Program-made: the position numbers and the translations under genes
The notes under the pieces: generated by a model
The model's database searches: none
What the model saw: only the letters and a program-made list of their open reading frames with translations
Told to the model about the DNA's origin: nothing
Shown here: positions 1 to 6,606 of the stretch, piece after piece
Layout of the letters: the number at the start of each line of letters is the position of its first letter
Numbering within the stretch: position 1 is the first letter of the stretch
Source of the DNA: Betaproteobacteria bacterium
GTDB taxonomy: Bacteria > Pseudomonadota > Gammaproteobacteria > Burkholderiales > Rhodocyclaceae
Length of the DNA: 9,648 bases
Assembly (NCBI GenBank): GCA_025997095.1
Contig: BNUD01000091.1
Span: forward strand, 1-9,648
Direction: 5' to 3'

Positions 1-108
1 TCCAAAATGTCCGCCATCGGCGCTGCCATGCGAAAACTCGTCCACCTCTGCTTCGGTGTCCTCAAAACCCGCACCCCTTATCAGGCAAATTATGTGAAAA
101 ATACTTGA
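1..108 (+). CDS. IS110-family transposase, C-terminal fragment
   Basis: The first 35 codons read in frame from base 1 to a TGA at 106-108. They give the typical tail of the IS110-family (transposase_20) recombinase: an AIGAAMRKLVHLCFGVLK stretch followed by a TPYQANY-like end. In full-length members this region closes the C-terminal serine-containing domain that, with the N-terminal RuvC-like DEDD domain, catalyses bridge-RNA-guided recombination. The rest of the gene lies outside the window, so I cannot tell whether it is intact. It converges on the NAD-kinase-like gene, whose stop codon lies only about 16 bases beyond this stop. Family assignment rests on motif recognition of a short fragment. 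Confidence 0.8.
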   Translation, partial: SKMSAIGAAMRKLVHLCFGVLKTRTPYQANYVKNT

Positions 109-125
109 CAGGGAAGACGGTATCT
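1..125 (+). mobile_element. Right end of an IS110-family insertion sequence (partial)
   Basis: The transposase tail is followed by a very short non-coding stretch (109 to about 125) before the neighbouring gene begins. IS110 elements have no or minimal terminal inverted repeats, so the exact boundary cannot be read from one end and the end coordinate is approximate. A short right end fits the IS110 subgroup, in which the bridge RNA comes from the other (left) end; the IS1111 subgroup has a long downstream non-coding end. This subgroup inference is tentative. Confidence 0.6.
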
Positions 126-1281
126 ACACCACAATATGCCCTCGTTTGTCTGCCAGCGTAATCAGCGCCTCGGTGCCGGAATTGAAGGCGAGGAAATCGC
201 TTTCCATGCCGTCGCTGAAAATCACGCCGTTTTCGCCCATCAGGGATTCGATTCGCAAGGGTTCGTCGGGCGAGATTTTGCCGAAGATGAGGCGGGTGCC
301 CGTGGTCTTGCTGGGAAACGGTTCGCGGACGGCGAAGAGAAGTTCCTGACTGCCCCATTTGCCGATGACTTTGGATAATTCGGAGACGCCGAAAGCGCTT
401 TTTTTCTGTGCCCTCAGCGTTTTTGGGCGGCTCAATTTGGCTGGCGCTGGCTCGGCAACTTCCAGAAAAACATCTTCTGCGGCAGATGCGTCCATGCCGT
501 AGTCTCCTGATGGCGCTTCCAACGACATTTCATCCAACCGGGCGGCTCTCTGCGGCGCTATTTTGTCATCTTCACGCACGAGATGGTCGCTTTCCTGTTG
601 TCCGCCATAAGGATGCCCGATCACGGAAGTTGAAATGCGCGAGGCGCCGGCGATGACGCTTTTCATCCAGCCGGTGGAACCCAGTCCGGTCGAAACGATG
701 ACGCCGCTGGAGGATTGCGGTTCTTTCAATCCGCTGTGTTTGATGATGTAGCGGGCGGAGGTGTGGGTGCGTTGCCCGATGAAAAAGTCATTGACCGCCA
801 GCAATTCCTGCCCGTTCTGGATGCGAACTTTCGCCATCGTGACTTCTTCGATTTTGCGTTTGCGGGCGAGGGTTTCGTGGATGATTTTCGCCGCGTCTTT
901 GGGCGTGAAGGGCAGCAGGACGCCATCCCAACGGCTGGCATCGGGATTGATGCCGATGACGGGTTGATTGTCCAGATACTTGATGGTGTTGGCGACCAGG
1001 CCATCCTGCCCGACCACAACGACGATATCGTCCGGCGCGAAAATGAAATTGGGCAGGTATTTGCGCTCCAGAATCTGGAGATTGCCCAAGCCCTCTACGT
1101 CCTGCCGGGTTTGTTGCAGCGAGGCGTGGTATTGCCGGTGTTCTTCCTCGTATTCCTCAAAGTCGCTGCCCAGTTGCCGGATGTAGAAACGCGCCTGCGA
1201 GAGGGTGTTCTGGCTTGCCAGTACCTTTTCCAGTCGCGTTTCGCGGGTGATGACGACAATGCGGATTTCATACTTTTTCAT
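124..1281 (-). CDS. Divergent NAD-kinase-fold protein, unknown substrate
   Basis: This 385-residue protein has the layout of the NAD kinase/diacylglycerol kinase superfamily. Residues 86-94 form a hydrophobic strand ending in GQDG, in the place of the usual GGDG phosphate-binding motif; the Asp is kept but the second Gly is Gln. ND at 164-165 sits where NAD kinases have NE. STGLGSTGW at 197-205 matches the STPTGSTAY motif. SDG at 356-358 and the beta-rich tail resemble the NAD kinase C-terminus. Residues ~206-300 are a charged, low-complexity insertion not expected in NadK, and residues 1-80 include a charged, probably helical region. The altered motifs make a true NAD kinase doubtful; it could use another nucleotide or lipid substrate, or only bind one. 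The ATG is 3 nt after the SPFH gene's stop, with a weak ribosome site, suggesting coupled translation. The 3' end touches the IS110 element. Confidence 0.72.
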   Translation of the reverse strand: MKKYEIRIVVITRETRLEKVLASQNTLSQARFYIRQLGSDFEEYEEEHRQYHASLQQTRQDVEGLGNLQILERKYLPNFIFAPDDIVVVVGQDGLVANTIKYLDNQPVIGINPDASRWDGVLLPFTPKDAAKIIHETLARKRKIEEVTMAKVRIQNGQELLAVNDFFIGQRTHTSARYIIKHSGLKEPQSSSGVIVSTGLGSTGWMKSVIAGASRISTSVIGHPYGGQQESDHLVREDDKIAPQRAARLDEMSLEAPSGDYGMDASAAEDVFLEVAEPAPAKLSRPKTLRAQKKSAFGVSELSKVIGKWGSQELLFAVREPFPSKTTGTRLIFGKISPDEPLRIESLMGENGVIFSDGMESDFLAFNSGTEALITLADKRGHIVV

Positions 1282-1284
1282 GAA

Positions 1285-2406
1285 TCAGGATTTTGCGGCG
1301 GTTGCGCTTTTGATGATGCTTTGCAACAGGTCGGGCGTGATATTGAGATTGCCGATTTTTTCCGCCTTGTCGGCAATGCCTTGAAACGCCAGCGCCAGCA
1401 GGTGTCCGGAATCCAGTCCGGCGTTGGTCAGCGATTTCAGGATTTCCGGATTCACTTTTTCGTAAACCGCCATCACGGCTTTGAGGGCATAGGCTTTTGA
1501 GTCGGCTTCGGCGCGGTCGTTGCGGGTTTTCAAATCGACCAGCGCCTGATTGCGTTCTTCCTGCTGCACCTGAAAAGCGAGGCGTTCTTTGGCCATTTCC
1601 AGTTCTTTTTGCATCGCCAGCCGTTCGGTTTCCATGCGGGTTTCCTGAATTTCCCGATTCTTGTTTTCGATGGCAATTTCGGTGTTCAGTTCGCTCTCGC
1701 GGATCATCCGTTCCTGTTCCACGGCGTAATTGCGCCGCTGGAAAATCGCCTGATCGGATTCCTTGAGAATTTCCTCGCGGGTTTCGGCTTCCAGCGCCTT
1801 CGCGGTTTCGGGATTGGGCTTGATGGCGGCGATGGAAAGAAGCAGAATCTCCACGCCCAAAGCGCTGACCATTTCGTTTTCAGCCAGCACCTGCTGCGCG
1901 TTTTTGGCGACCTCATCCGAAGAAACAATGGCTTTCTTGAGCGGCAAATTCCTGAAAGCGCCCTTGATGACCCCCAGCGCCAGATTGACCAGCCGTTCCG
2001 GCAGTTTTTGCGGATCGTCGGACGTGTAGACGTTGCCCGGATGGTCTTGCCGGATGGTGTAGTTCAACATTTTCGCGGCTTTGGCAGGGTCGGAGATGCG
2101 ATAGGTAATCTGCCCCTGCAGGGTCAATTCCTGAAAATCCGACGAGGTTTCCGAGAGCATGAAGGGCGCGTCCGCGCTGCCGATGGGCACGACAACCAGC
2201 GAGGTCGTGGGCACGAAATAAAAAAATGACAACCCTTCGCCCTGCGTGACGATTTTGTCCCGGGTGTAGCGAAAGACGTAGTGGCCAGGCTCAAATTTCG
2301 CAAAACGCACGACCCGCGACGTGCCATGCGCGATTTTTTGAATGAACCATACCAGAAAGGCAATGGTGACCAGCGAAAAAATAAAAACAATGAGAGACCA
2401 ATCCAT
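1285..2406 (-). CDS. SPFH/band-7 domain membrane protein
   Basis: This 373-residue protein has one N-terminal membrane segment (about residues 4-24). A band-7/SPFH domain follows (about 30-200), with the conserved run through TLQGQITYRISDP and a VSALGVEILLLSIAAIKPNPE strand. Next comes a long charged region rich in Glu, Arg and Met (about 205-315) that should form a coiled coil, and then a C-terminal helical part. SPFH proteins assemble as oligomeric membrane scaffolds (stomatin, prohibitin, flotillin, HflK/C). This one is not obviously HflK, HflC or YbbK (QmcA) and may be specific to its partner. I chose the ATG at 2404-2406 because AAGGA lies about nine bases upstream and the membrane anchor starts right there; the frame stays open upstream but that sequence looks non-coding. 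It is first in a two-gene unit with the NAD-kinase-like gene and diverges from tonB. The specific role is unknown. Confidence 0.85.
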   Translation of the reverse strand: MDWSLIVFIFSLVTIAFLVWFIQKIAHGTSRVVRFAKFEPGHYVFRYTRDKIVTQGEGLSFFYFVPTTSLVVVPIGSADAPFMLSETSSDFQELTLQGQITYRISDPAKAAKMLNYTIRQDHPGNVYTSDDPQKLPERLVNLALGVIKGAFRNLPLKKAIVSSDEVAKNAQQVLAENEMVSALGVEILLLSIAAIKPNPETAKALEAETREEILKESDQAIFQRRNYAVEQERMIRESELNTEIAIENKNREIQETRMETERLAMQKELEMAKERLAFQVQQEERNQALVDLKTRNDRAEADSKAYALKAVMAVYEKVNPEILKSLTNAGLDSGHLLALAFQGIADKAEKIGNLNITPDLLQSIIKSATAAKS

Positions 2407-2502
2407 GATGGTGAATCCTTGGCAAAGGTTCGAAGGGGAGCGCAGCGCGAAATCGTAACATGGGTTTTGGGAATCAAACCATCGGCTTCGGGCTGTGTAT
2501 TG

Positions 2503-2531
2503 TTGCAAATGAGAATAATTCGTATTATAAT
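2503..2531 (+). promoter_or_regulatory. Sigma70-type promoter toward tonB-exbB-exbD
   Basis: TTGCAA (2503-2508) and TATAAT (2526-2531) are separated by exactly 17 bases. This gives a perfect -10 and a 4/6 match -35, with a predicted start near 2538. It points toward the small ORF and tonB. Confidence 0.75.
2508..2526. promoter_or_regulatory. Probable Fur box overlapping the promoter spacer
   Basis: AATGAGAATAATTCGTATT is a 19-base imperfect palindrome centred on 2517; 7 of 9 half-site positions are symmetric. It matches the GATAATGATAATCATTATC Fur consensus at 11 of 19 positions, and its TGAGAATnATT core is close to the 7-1-7 form. It covers the -35/-10 spacer, so Fur bound with iron would block the polymerase. 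Operon content (TonB, ExbB, ExbD) fits iron control. The neighbouring SPFH gene starts about 100 bases away on the other strand and could also be affected. Fur binding is inferred, not shown. Confidence 0.7.
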
Positions 2532-2572
2532 TCGACGCCTGAAGGTAACCCATACGAAAAGAACCGCAACAA

Positions 2573-2710
2573 GTGCCCAACAACATACGAACGCTTTTTG
2601 ACCTGCGCGGCATGGAACAGGAAAGCACGCTGATTCTGATTGACGGCAAATCGGCGAGTTCCCTGGCTTCGGTTCCGGTTGCCGTGACCGCCCTGATGGT
2701 TCTTTTTTAA
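2573..2710 (+). CDS. Small ORF upstream of tonB, unknown function
   Basis: The frame is open from just after a TAA at 2546 to a TAA at 2708-2710. It could start at GTG 2573 (45 residues) or ATG 2612 (32 residues, beginning MEQESTLILIDGKS and ending in a hydrophobic VAVTALMVLF). Neither start has a good ribosome site. Support comes from position: it lies just downstream of the Fur-type promoter and ends 2 nt before tonB, whose own ribosome site is weak, so its translation could feed tonB. A small haem-uptake protein gene, hemP, often sits in iron-regulated loci like this. However, I do not see the HemP signature: there is no YRLR core and no terminal KLILTK. It could be a leader peptide, a decayed hemP or chance. 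Confidence 0.35.
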   Translation: MPNNIRTLFDLRGMEQESTLILIDGKSASSLASVPVAVTALMVLF

Positions 2711-2712
2711 GC

Positions 2713-3405
2713 ATGTTTGACACTCAATTTTCCAAACGTGTGCGCCTGATGTGGGTCGGGCTGGCGCTCCTTCTGCACGCGGCGCTGCTGTTTGCCGTGC
2801 CGGGTGGTGGCGGTGAGCCGGTACGGATTCCTGCGCCGATTCAGGTCAGCTTGCTTGACCCCGCGCCAGCGTCCGATGCCGCCGAACCCGCCGAATCTGC
2901 CTATGTTGCGCCGGAGCCGTTGCCGCCAACGCCGGTGCCGCCCGTCAAACCGATGCCAGCCCCCAAGCCGCTTCCTGAATTGCCGCCGGAAACGCCCCGC
3001 GCCGACATTCCGACCGCCGAACCCGTCGCGGCTGTGCAGACGCTCGCATCCGCGTCTTCCGCGTCTGCCAGCAGCGCAGCATCCGCCGAAAACACCAGCG
3101 CATCGGGCAGCGGCGATGCGCTGGTGGAAGCCCGTTTCGATGTGGATTACCTGCGGAATCCCAAGCCCGTTTATCCGCCCATGTCCCAACGTTTGCGTGA
3201 AGAGGGCAAGGTGATGTTGCGCGTTTTTGTGTCGCCTGACGGGAGTCCGCAGGACATCGAAATCAAACAGAGTTCCGGCAGCGCCCGTCTGGATGAGGCT
3301 GCCAAGGCCACCGTTCATCGCTGGCGTTTTGTTCCCGCGCGGCGCGGCAATGCCGCTGTTGCCGCCTGGGTCGTCGTGCCCATTGCCTTCAAACTGGAGT
3401 CCTGA
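2713..3405 (+). CDS. tonB: TonB family energy-transducing protein
   Basis: This 230-residue periplasm-spanning protein carries proton-motive energy from the ExbB-ExbD motor to TonB-dependent outer-membrane receptors. A single N-terminal anchor (about residues 12-29) contains His22, matching the conserved membrane His of TonB. A proline-rich stretch (about 36-105) follows, then an unusual Ser/Ala-rich linker (about 110-134). The C-terminal TonB domain (about 140-230) has the NPKPVYPPMSQRLREEGKV receptor-contact motif and the VHRWRFVPAR strand region. The ATG at 2713 sits directly before the membrane anchor; there is no strong Shine-Dalgarno sequence, so coupling to the small ORF ending at 2710 is possible. 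exbB begins 4 nt after the stop. The adjacent exbBD and the Fur-type promoter support iron/siderophore or haem uptake rather than TolA-like work. Confidence 0.95.
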   Translation: MFDTQFSKRVRLMWVGLALLLHAALLFAVPGGGGEPVRIPAPIQVSLLDPAPASDAAEPAESAYVAPEPLPPTPVPPVKPMPAPKPLPELPPETPRADIPTAEPVAAVQTLASASSASASSAASAENTSASGSGDALVEARFDVDYLRNPKPVYPPMSQRLREEGKVMLRVFVSPDGSPQDIEIKQSSGSARLDEAAKATVHRWRFVPARRGNAAVAAWVVVPIAFKLES

Positions 3406-3409
3406 TTTT

Positions 3410-4168
3410 ATGAATACTTCCTTGGAAACATCCGCTGCCGGTCTCGATATTGCCGCTTTCTGGGCGCAGGGCGATACCGTTTCGCACATCATCGTGATGG
3501 CGCTCGTCGCCATGTCGGTTGCCAGTTGGAGCATCATTCTCGGCAAAAGCTGGCTGGTGTGGACGCTGCGCCAAAAAACCCCGCGCGCGCTGGAAAATTT
3601 CTGGGATTCCGCCACCATCGCCGCCGGTCTGGAAAAACTCGCCGCCCTGCAACCCTTTCACGACATGGCGGCGCAGGGGCAGGGCGCGATTCATCATCTG
3701 GAATCGCATCGGCATGAGCAGAGCCATCTGGATGCCCATCTTTCCGCCAGCGAACTGGTCACGCGGGCGCTGCGAAACAGCATCGCCCGCACCGCGTCCA
3801 GGCTGGAAGGCGGGTTGACCCTGCTGGCGTCTGTCGGCTCTACCGCGCCTTTTGTCGGGCTGTTCGGCACGGTCTGGGGGATTTATCACGCGCTGGCGCA
3901 GATTGGCGCAACCGGGCAGAGCAGTCTGGACAAGGTGGCGGGTCCGGTGGGCGAGGCGCTGATCATGACGGCGGCGGGGCTGTTCGTCGCCATTCCCGCC
4001 GTGCTCGCCTACAACGCCTTTACCCGCACGCTCGCCCTGACCACGGCGGACATGGAAGCCTTCGCGCACGATTTGCACGCCTATTTCACAACGGGCTATC
4101 CCCTGCCCACGTCGCAAGGCAGCAGTCGCTTGCGTCCGGTTGCAACGCTCAGCGCAGAGGCGGCTTGA
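3410..4168 (+). CDS. exbB: ExbB proton-channel subunit (MotA/TolQ/ExbB family)
   Basis: This 252-residue inner-membrane protein forms the ExbB pentamer around the ExbD dimer that converts proton flow into TonB movement. Membrane segments are seen at about residues 24-46, 136-160 and 178-205. The family signatures are clear: SVGSTAPFVGLFGTVWGIYH in the second segment, and PVGEALIMTAAGLFVAIPA with AYNAF in the third. A cytoplasmic loop (about 55-130) carries a His-rich patch near 95-110. The start at 3410 is set by GGAG (3396-3399), eleven bases before the ATG and inside the end of tonB; a start further upstream in the same frame would overlap tonB deeply. exbD follows after a single base. TolQ is the main alternative, but the tonB neighbour favours ExbB. 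Confidence 0.93.
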   Translation: MNTSLETSAAGLDIAAFWAQGDTVSHIIVMALVAMSVASWSIILGKSWLVWTLRQKTPRALENFWDSATIAAGLEKLAALQPFHDMAAQGQGAIHHLESHRHEQSHLDAHLSASELVTRALRNSIARTASRLEGGLTLLASVGSTAPFVGLFGTVWGIYHALAQIGATGQSSLDKVAGPVGEALIMTAAGLFVAIPAVLAYNAFTRTLALTTADMEAFAHDLHAYFTTGYPLPTSQGSSRLRPVATLSAEAA

Positions 4169-4169
4169 A

Positions 4170-4592
4170 ATGGCATTCGGCAGCTTTAACTCCGGCGCAT
4201 CGCGCCCGATGGCGGAAATCAACACCACGCCGTTGGTCGACGTGATGCTGGTGCTTCTGATTATTTTCCTCGTCACGGCGCCTTTGATGACGCAAGCCAT
4301 CAAGGTCGATTTACCGCAAGCCTCCGGCGAAGCGGCGGACACCCGACCGGAAACCCTGCGTCTGACATTGGATGGCAGCGGTACGTTGTACTGGAACGAT
4401 GAAGTATTCGCGGAAACAGACGGGCAAACGCTGGAGGGCCGCCTGCAAGCCGCCGCCAGCGCCAACCGGGAACTGGAAGTGCAACTTTCCGCCGACCGCG
4501 ACACCCGCTACCAGCGTGTCGCGGAAATCATGTCCGCCGCCAAAAGTGCGGGGGTGGTCAAACTGGGGTTTGTGACGCTGCCGGGGTCATAG
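4170..4592 (+). CDS. exbD: ExbD biopolymer transport protein
   Basis: This 140-residue protein has one membrane segment (about residues 22-42) containing PLVDVMLVLLIIFLVTAP. Asp24 matches the proton-carrying Asp of ExbD/TolR (Asp25 in E. coli ExbD). The rest is the periplasmic domain, ending in the SAGVVKLGFVT strand typical of the family. It dimerises inside the ExbB pentamer and couples the proton-motive force to TonB. The ATG at 4170 is one base after the exbB stop, preceded by AGAGG inside exbB (from 4156), so translation is probably coupled. It is the last gene of the tonB operon. No clear hairpin terminator is visible after it, so some read-through toward rpsB is possible. Confidence 0.93.
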   Translation: MAFGSFNSGASRPMAEINTTPLVDVMLVLLIIFLVTAPLMTQAIKVDLPQASGEAADTRPETLRLTLDGSGTLYWNDEVFAETDGQTLEGRLQAAASANRELEVQLSADRDTRYQRVAEIMSAAKSAGVVKLGFVTLPGS

Positions 4593-4619
4593 GGGTTTCC
4601 GAAATCGCTTTTGTTTTCA

Positions 4620-4648
4620 TTCCAAAAATCCGCTAATCCTGTTAGAAT
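4620..4648 (+). promoter_or_regulatory. Candidate rpsB promoter
   Basis: TAGAAT (4643-4648) is a 5/6 match to the -10 hexamer and is followed by a GC-rich stretch, as is common at ribosomal-protein promoters. The -35 at 17-base spacing is the poor TTCCAA (4620-4625). Predicted transcription start is near 4655, giving a leader of about 150 bases. Confidence 0.5.
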
Positions 4649-4654
4649 CGCGGA

Positions 4655-4803
4655 CTTTGGTTTTGCCCGGTCAGGGCGGGCTGAAAATATCCGGGCGGAA
4701 ATGGTTTCGTCCGGCAATCCTCACACTCGCCGGTTAAGGGTGTCGCGGCTTTGGTCGCGGAACGGTACGGCGGGTGGCGGTTCAACCCTTATGGAGTTTT
4801 TGA
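4655..4803 (+). promoter_or_regulatory. Structured 5' leader of rpsB, possible S2 autoregulatory element
   Basis: The leader has a strong hairpin at 4691-4714: ten pairs between CCGGGCGGAA and TTTCGTCCGG, two of them G-U, with loop ATGG. A second, longer-range pairing joins TAAGGGT (4735-4741) to ACCCTTA (4785-4791), just before the GGAG ribosome site (4793-4796). In E. coli, S2 represses its own rpsB-tsf mRNA through a structured leader. A similar role here is an inference from position and fold. A simple GCCC/GGGC hairpin at 4665-4677 may also form. Confidence 0.5.
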
Positions 4804-5559
4804 ATGTCTGTAACCATGCGTCAAATGCTGGAGGCTGGTGTGCACTTTGGTCACCAGACCCGTTTCTGGAATCCCAAGATGGAACAATACATCTTCGGGG
4901 CGCGGAACAAGATTCACATCGTCAATCTGGAAAAAACCCTTGAAAAATATAACGAAGCCATGAGTTTCGTTAAAAAGCTGTCATCCAACCGGGGGAACAT
5001 TCTCTTCGTGTCCACCAAGCGTCAGGCGCGCGAGATCATCGCCGAAGAAGCCCGTCGCGCGGGCGCGCCCTATATCGACCAACGCTGGCTGGGCGGTATG
5101 CTCACCAACTTCAAGACCGTGAAACAGTCGCTGAAGCGCCTGAAAGACATGGAAGCCGCCGTGGAAACGGGCGAACTGGCGAACCTCTCCAAGAAAGAGG
5201 CGCTGGATTTCACCCGTGAACTGGCGAAGCTGCAAAAATCCATCGGCGGCATCAAGGACATGACCAGTTTGCCTGACGCCATTTTTGTGGTGGACGTGGG
5301 CTATCACAAAATCGCCGTGACGGAATCCGCCAAGCTGGGCATTCCCGTCATCGGTGTGGTCGATACCAATCATTCGCCCGTTGACGTGGCTTACGTGATT
5401 CCCGGCAACGACGATTCTTCCCGTGCCATCCGTCTGTATGCGCGCGGCGTGGCGGACGCGATTCTGGAAGGTCGCAGCCAGTCCGTGCAGGAAATCGTGG
5501 AAGCGGCCGACGGCGACGAGGAGTTTATCGAAGTCGACGAAGAACCCGCTGCCGAATAA
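4804..5559 (+). CDS. rpsB: 30S ribosomal protein S2
   Basis: This 251-residue protein is a full-length S2, which binds the 30S head-body junction with S1 and is needed for translation initiation. It carries [15 protein letters not shown] near the N-terminus, the [15 protein letters not shown] segment, and the second family signature ending [20 protein letters not shown]. An acidic C-terminal tail ([16 protein letters not shown]) is normal for this family. GGAG lies seven bases before the ATG. It heads the rpsB-tsf-pyrH-frr block. Confidence 0.98.
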   Translation: MSVTMRQMLEAGVHFGHQTRFWNPKMEQYIFGARNKIHIVNLEKTLEKYNEAMSFVKKLSSNRGNILFVSTKRQAREIIAEEARRAGAPYIDQRWLGGMLTNFKTVKQSLKRLKDMEAAVETGELANLSKKEALDFTRELAKLQKSIGGIKDMTSLPDAIFVVDVGYHKIAVTESAKLGIPVIGVVDTNHSPVDVAYVIPGNDDSSRAIRLYARGVADAILEGRSQSVQEIVEAADGDEEFIEVDEEPAAE

Positions 5560-5568
5560 ATGGTCTTC

Positions 5569-5616
5569 ATGGCGAGGTTGCGGCGTGTTCATGCGTCCGG
5601 CAACCTCGCCATTTTT
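5569..5616 (+). terminator. Intrinsic terminator/attenuator between rpsB and tsf
   Basis: A 13-base perfect inverted repeat, ATGGCGAGGTTGC (5569-5581) and GCAACCTCGCCAT (5600-5612), is followed at once by a TTTTT run. It stands in the short gap between two genes normally co-transcribed, so it probably attenuates transcription. That would lower tsf relative to rpsB rather than end the operon, and the hairpin could also protect the rpsB 3' end. Confidence 0.75.
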
Positions 5617-5637
5617 GTAAATTGAGGAGTGAAAAAG

Positions 5638-6531
5638 ATGGCTGAAATTACCGCTGGCCTGGTCAAGGAACTGCGCGAAAAAACCGATGCGCCGATGATG
5701 GAATGCAAAAAGGCGCTGTCCGAAGCGAACGGCGACCTGGCGAAAGCCGAAGAAATCCTGCGCGTCAAACTGGGGAACAAGGCGACCAAAGCCGCAACCC
5801 GTGTGACCGCCGAAGGCGTGGTGGGCATCCATATCGCCGCCGATGGCAAGCTGGGCGCGATTCTGGAAGTGAATTGCGAAACCGACTTCGTTGCCAAAAA
5901 CGACGATTTCCTTTCGCTTGTGAACAACAGCGTTGAACTGGTGGCGAACAAAGCGCCCGCCGATGTTGCCGCGCTCTCCGCGCTGCCCTTCTCTGATGGC
6001 ACGGTGGAATCCACCCGCGCCGCGTTAGTCGGCAAAATTGGCGAAAACATGAGCCTGCGCCGCTTCGTGCGTACCGAAGCCCAGGGCAAGCTGTATTCCT
6101 ACATCCACGGCGGCGCCAAAATCGGCGTGCTGCTGGATTTGGTCGGGGGCGACGAACAACTGGGCAAGGATATTTCCATGCACATCGCCGCCTTCAAGCC
6201 GAAGGCGCTGGACGCTTCCGGCGTCGCGCAGACCCTGATTGATTCCGAACGCCGTATCGCCATCGAAAAGGCGAAGGAATCCGGCAAGCCCGAAGCCATG
6301 CTGGAAAAAATCGCCGAAGGTTCGGTGCAGAAATTTCTGAAAGAAGTCACCCTGTTGGGTCAAGTCTTCGTCAAGGCGGAAGATGGCAAGGAAACCATCG
6401 AACAGCTTTTGAAGAAAAAGGGCGCTTCCATCGCCAGCTTCACGCTGTATGTGGTGGGCGAGGGCATCGAAAAGAAGGTGTCCGACTTCGCCGCCGAAGT
6501 TGCGGCGCAAGCGGCTGCCGCACAAAAGTAA
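5638..6531 (+). CDS. tsf: Elongation factor Ts
   Basis: This 297-residue protein is the guanine-nucleotide exchange factor that regenerates EF-Tu-GTP. The N-terminal UBA-like domain carries [20 protein letters not shown] (residues ~12-31), the family signature in what I take to be its betaproteobacterial form. [10 protein letters not shown] (about residues 82-91), the EF-Tu-contacting motif, is intact. The core domain with [15 protein letters not shown] and the coiled-coil region follow. I chose ATG 5638 over the in-frame GTG at 5629 because GAGGAG (5624-5629) overlaps that GTG and lies eight bases before the ATG, and because MAEIT is the standard family N-terminus. Confidence 0.98.
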   Translation: MAEITAGLVKELREKTDAPMMECKKALSEANGDLAKAEEILRVKLGNKATKAATRVTAEGVVGIHIAADGKLGAILEVNCETDFVAKNDDFLSLVNNSVELVANKAPADVAALSALPFSDGTVESTRAALVGKIGENMSLRRFVRTEAQGKLYSYIHGGAKIGVLLDLVGGDEQLGKDISMHIAAFKPKALDASGVAQTLIDSERRIAIEKAKESGKPEAMLEKIAEGSVQKFLKEVTLLGQVFVKAEDGKETIEQLLKKKGASIASFTLYVVGEGIEKKVSDFAAEVAAQAAAAQK

Positions 6532-6538
6532 GTCGCGC

Positions 6539-6573
6539 AATGCGGCGTGTCTTCAAACCCGCCGCATTTTTTT
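6539..6573 (+). terminator. Rho-independent terminator after tsf
   Basis: AATGCGGCG (6539-6547) pairs with CGCCGCATT (6560-6568) across a 12-base loop and runs directly into seven T's (6567-6573). It starts 8 bases after the tsf stop. pyrH begins 34 bases later, so pyrH-frr either has its own start or depends on read-through; no convincing promoter fits in the gap. Confidence 0.8.
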
Positions 6574-6606
6574 GTTGTTGATGTACGCCAGCCACAGGAG
6601 TTCCCC

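Noticed and set aside
105..110. TTGACA hexamer at the end of the IS element, possible outward promoter
   Set aside because: No -10-like hexamer lies at 16-18 bases; the best A/T-rich stretch is about 21 bases away, and the promoter would point antisense into the NAD-kinase-like gene.
715..1500. Long plus-strand open frame (261 codons)
   Set aside because: It is antisense to the NAD-kinase-like and SPFH genes, has no domain motifs, and disappears once the minus-strand proteins with clear motifs are accepted.
2407..2649. N-terminal extension of the SPFH protein by 81 residues
   Set aside because: The extra sequence is unlike any SPFH N-terminus and crosses the Fur-type promoter region, while ATG 2406 has an AAGGA site and starts the membrane anchor directly.
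2573..2710. Calling the small ORF hemP
   Set aside because: Position fits, but the YRLR core and KLILTK end of HemP are absent in all three forward frames.
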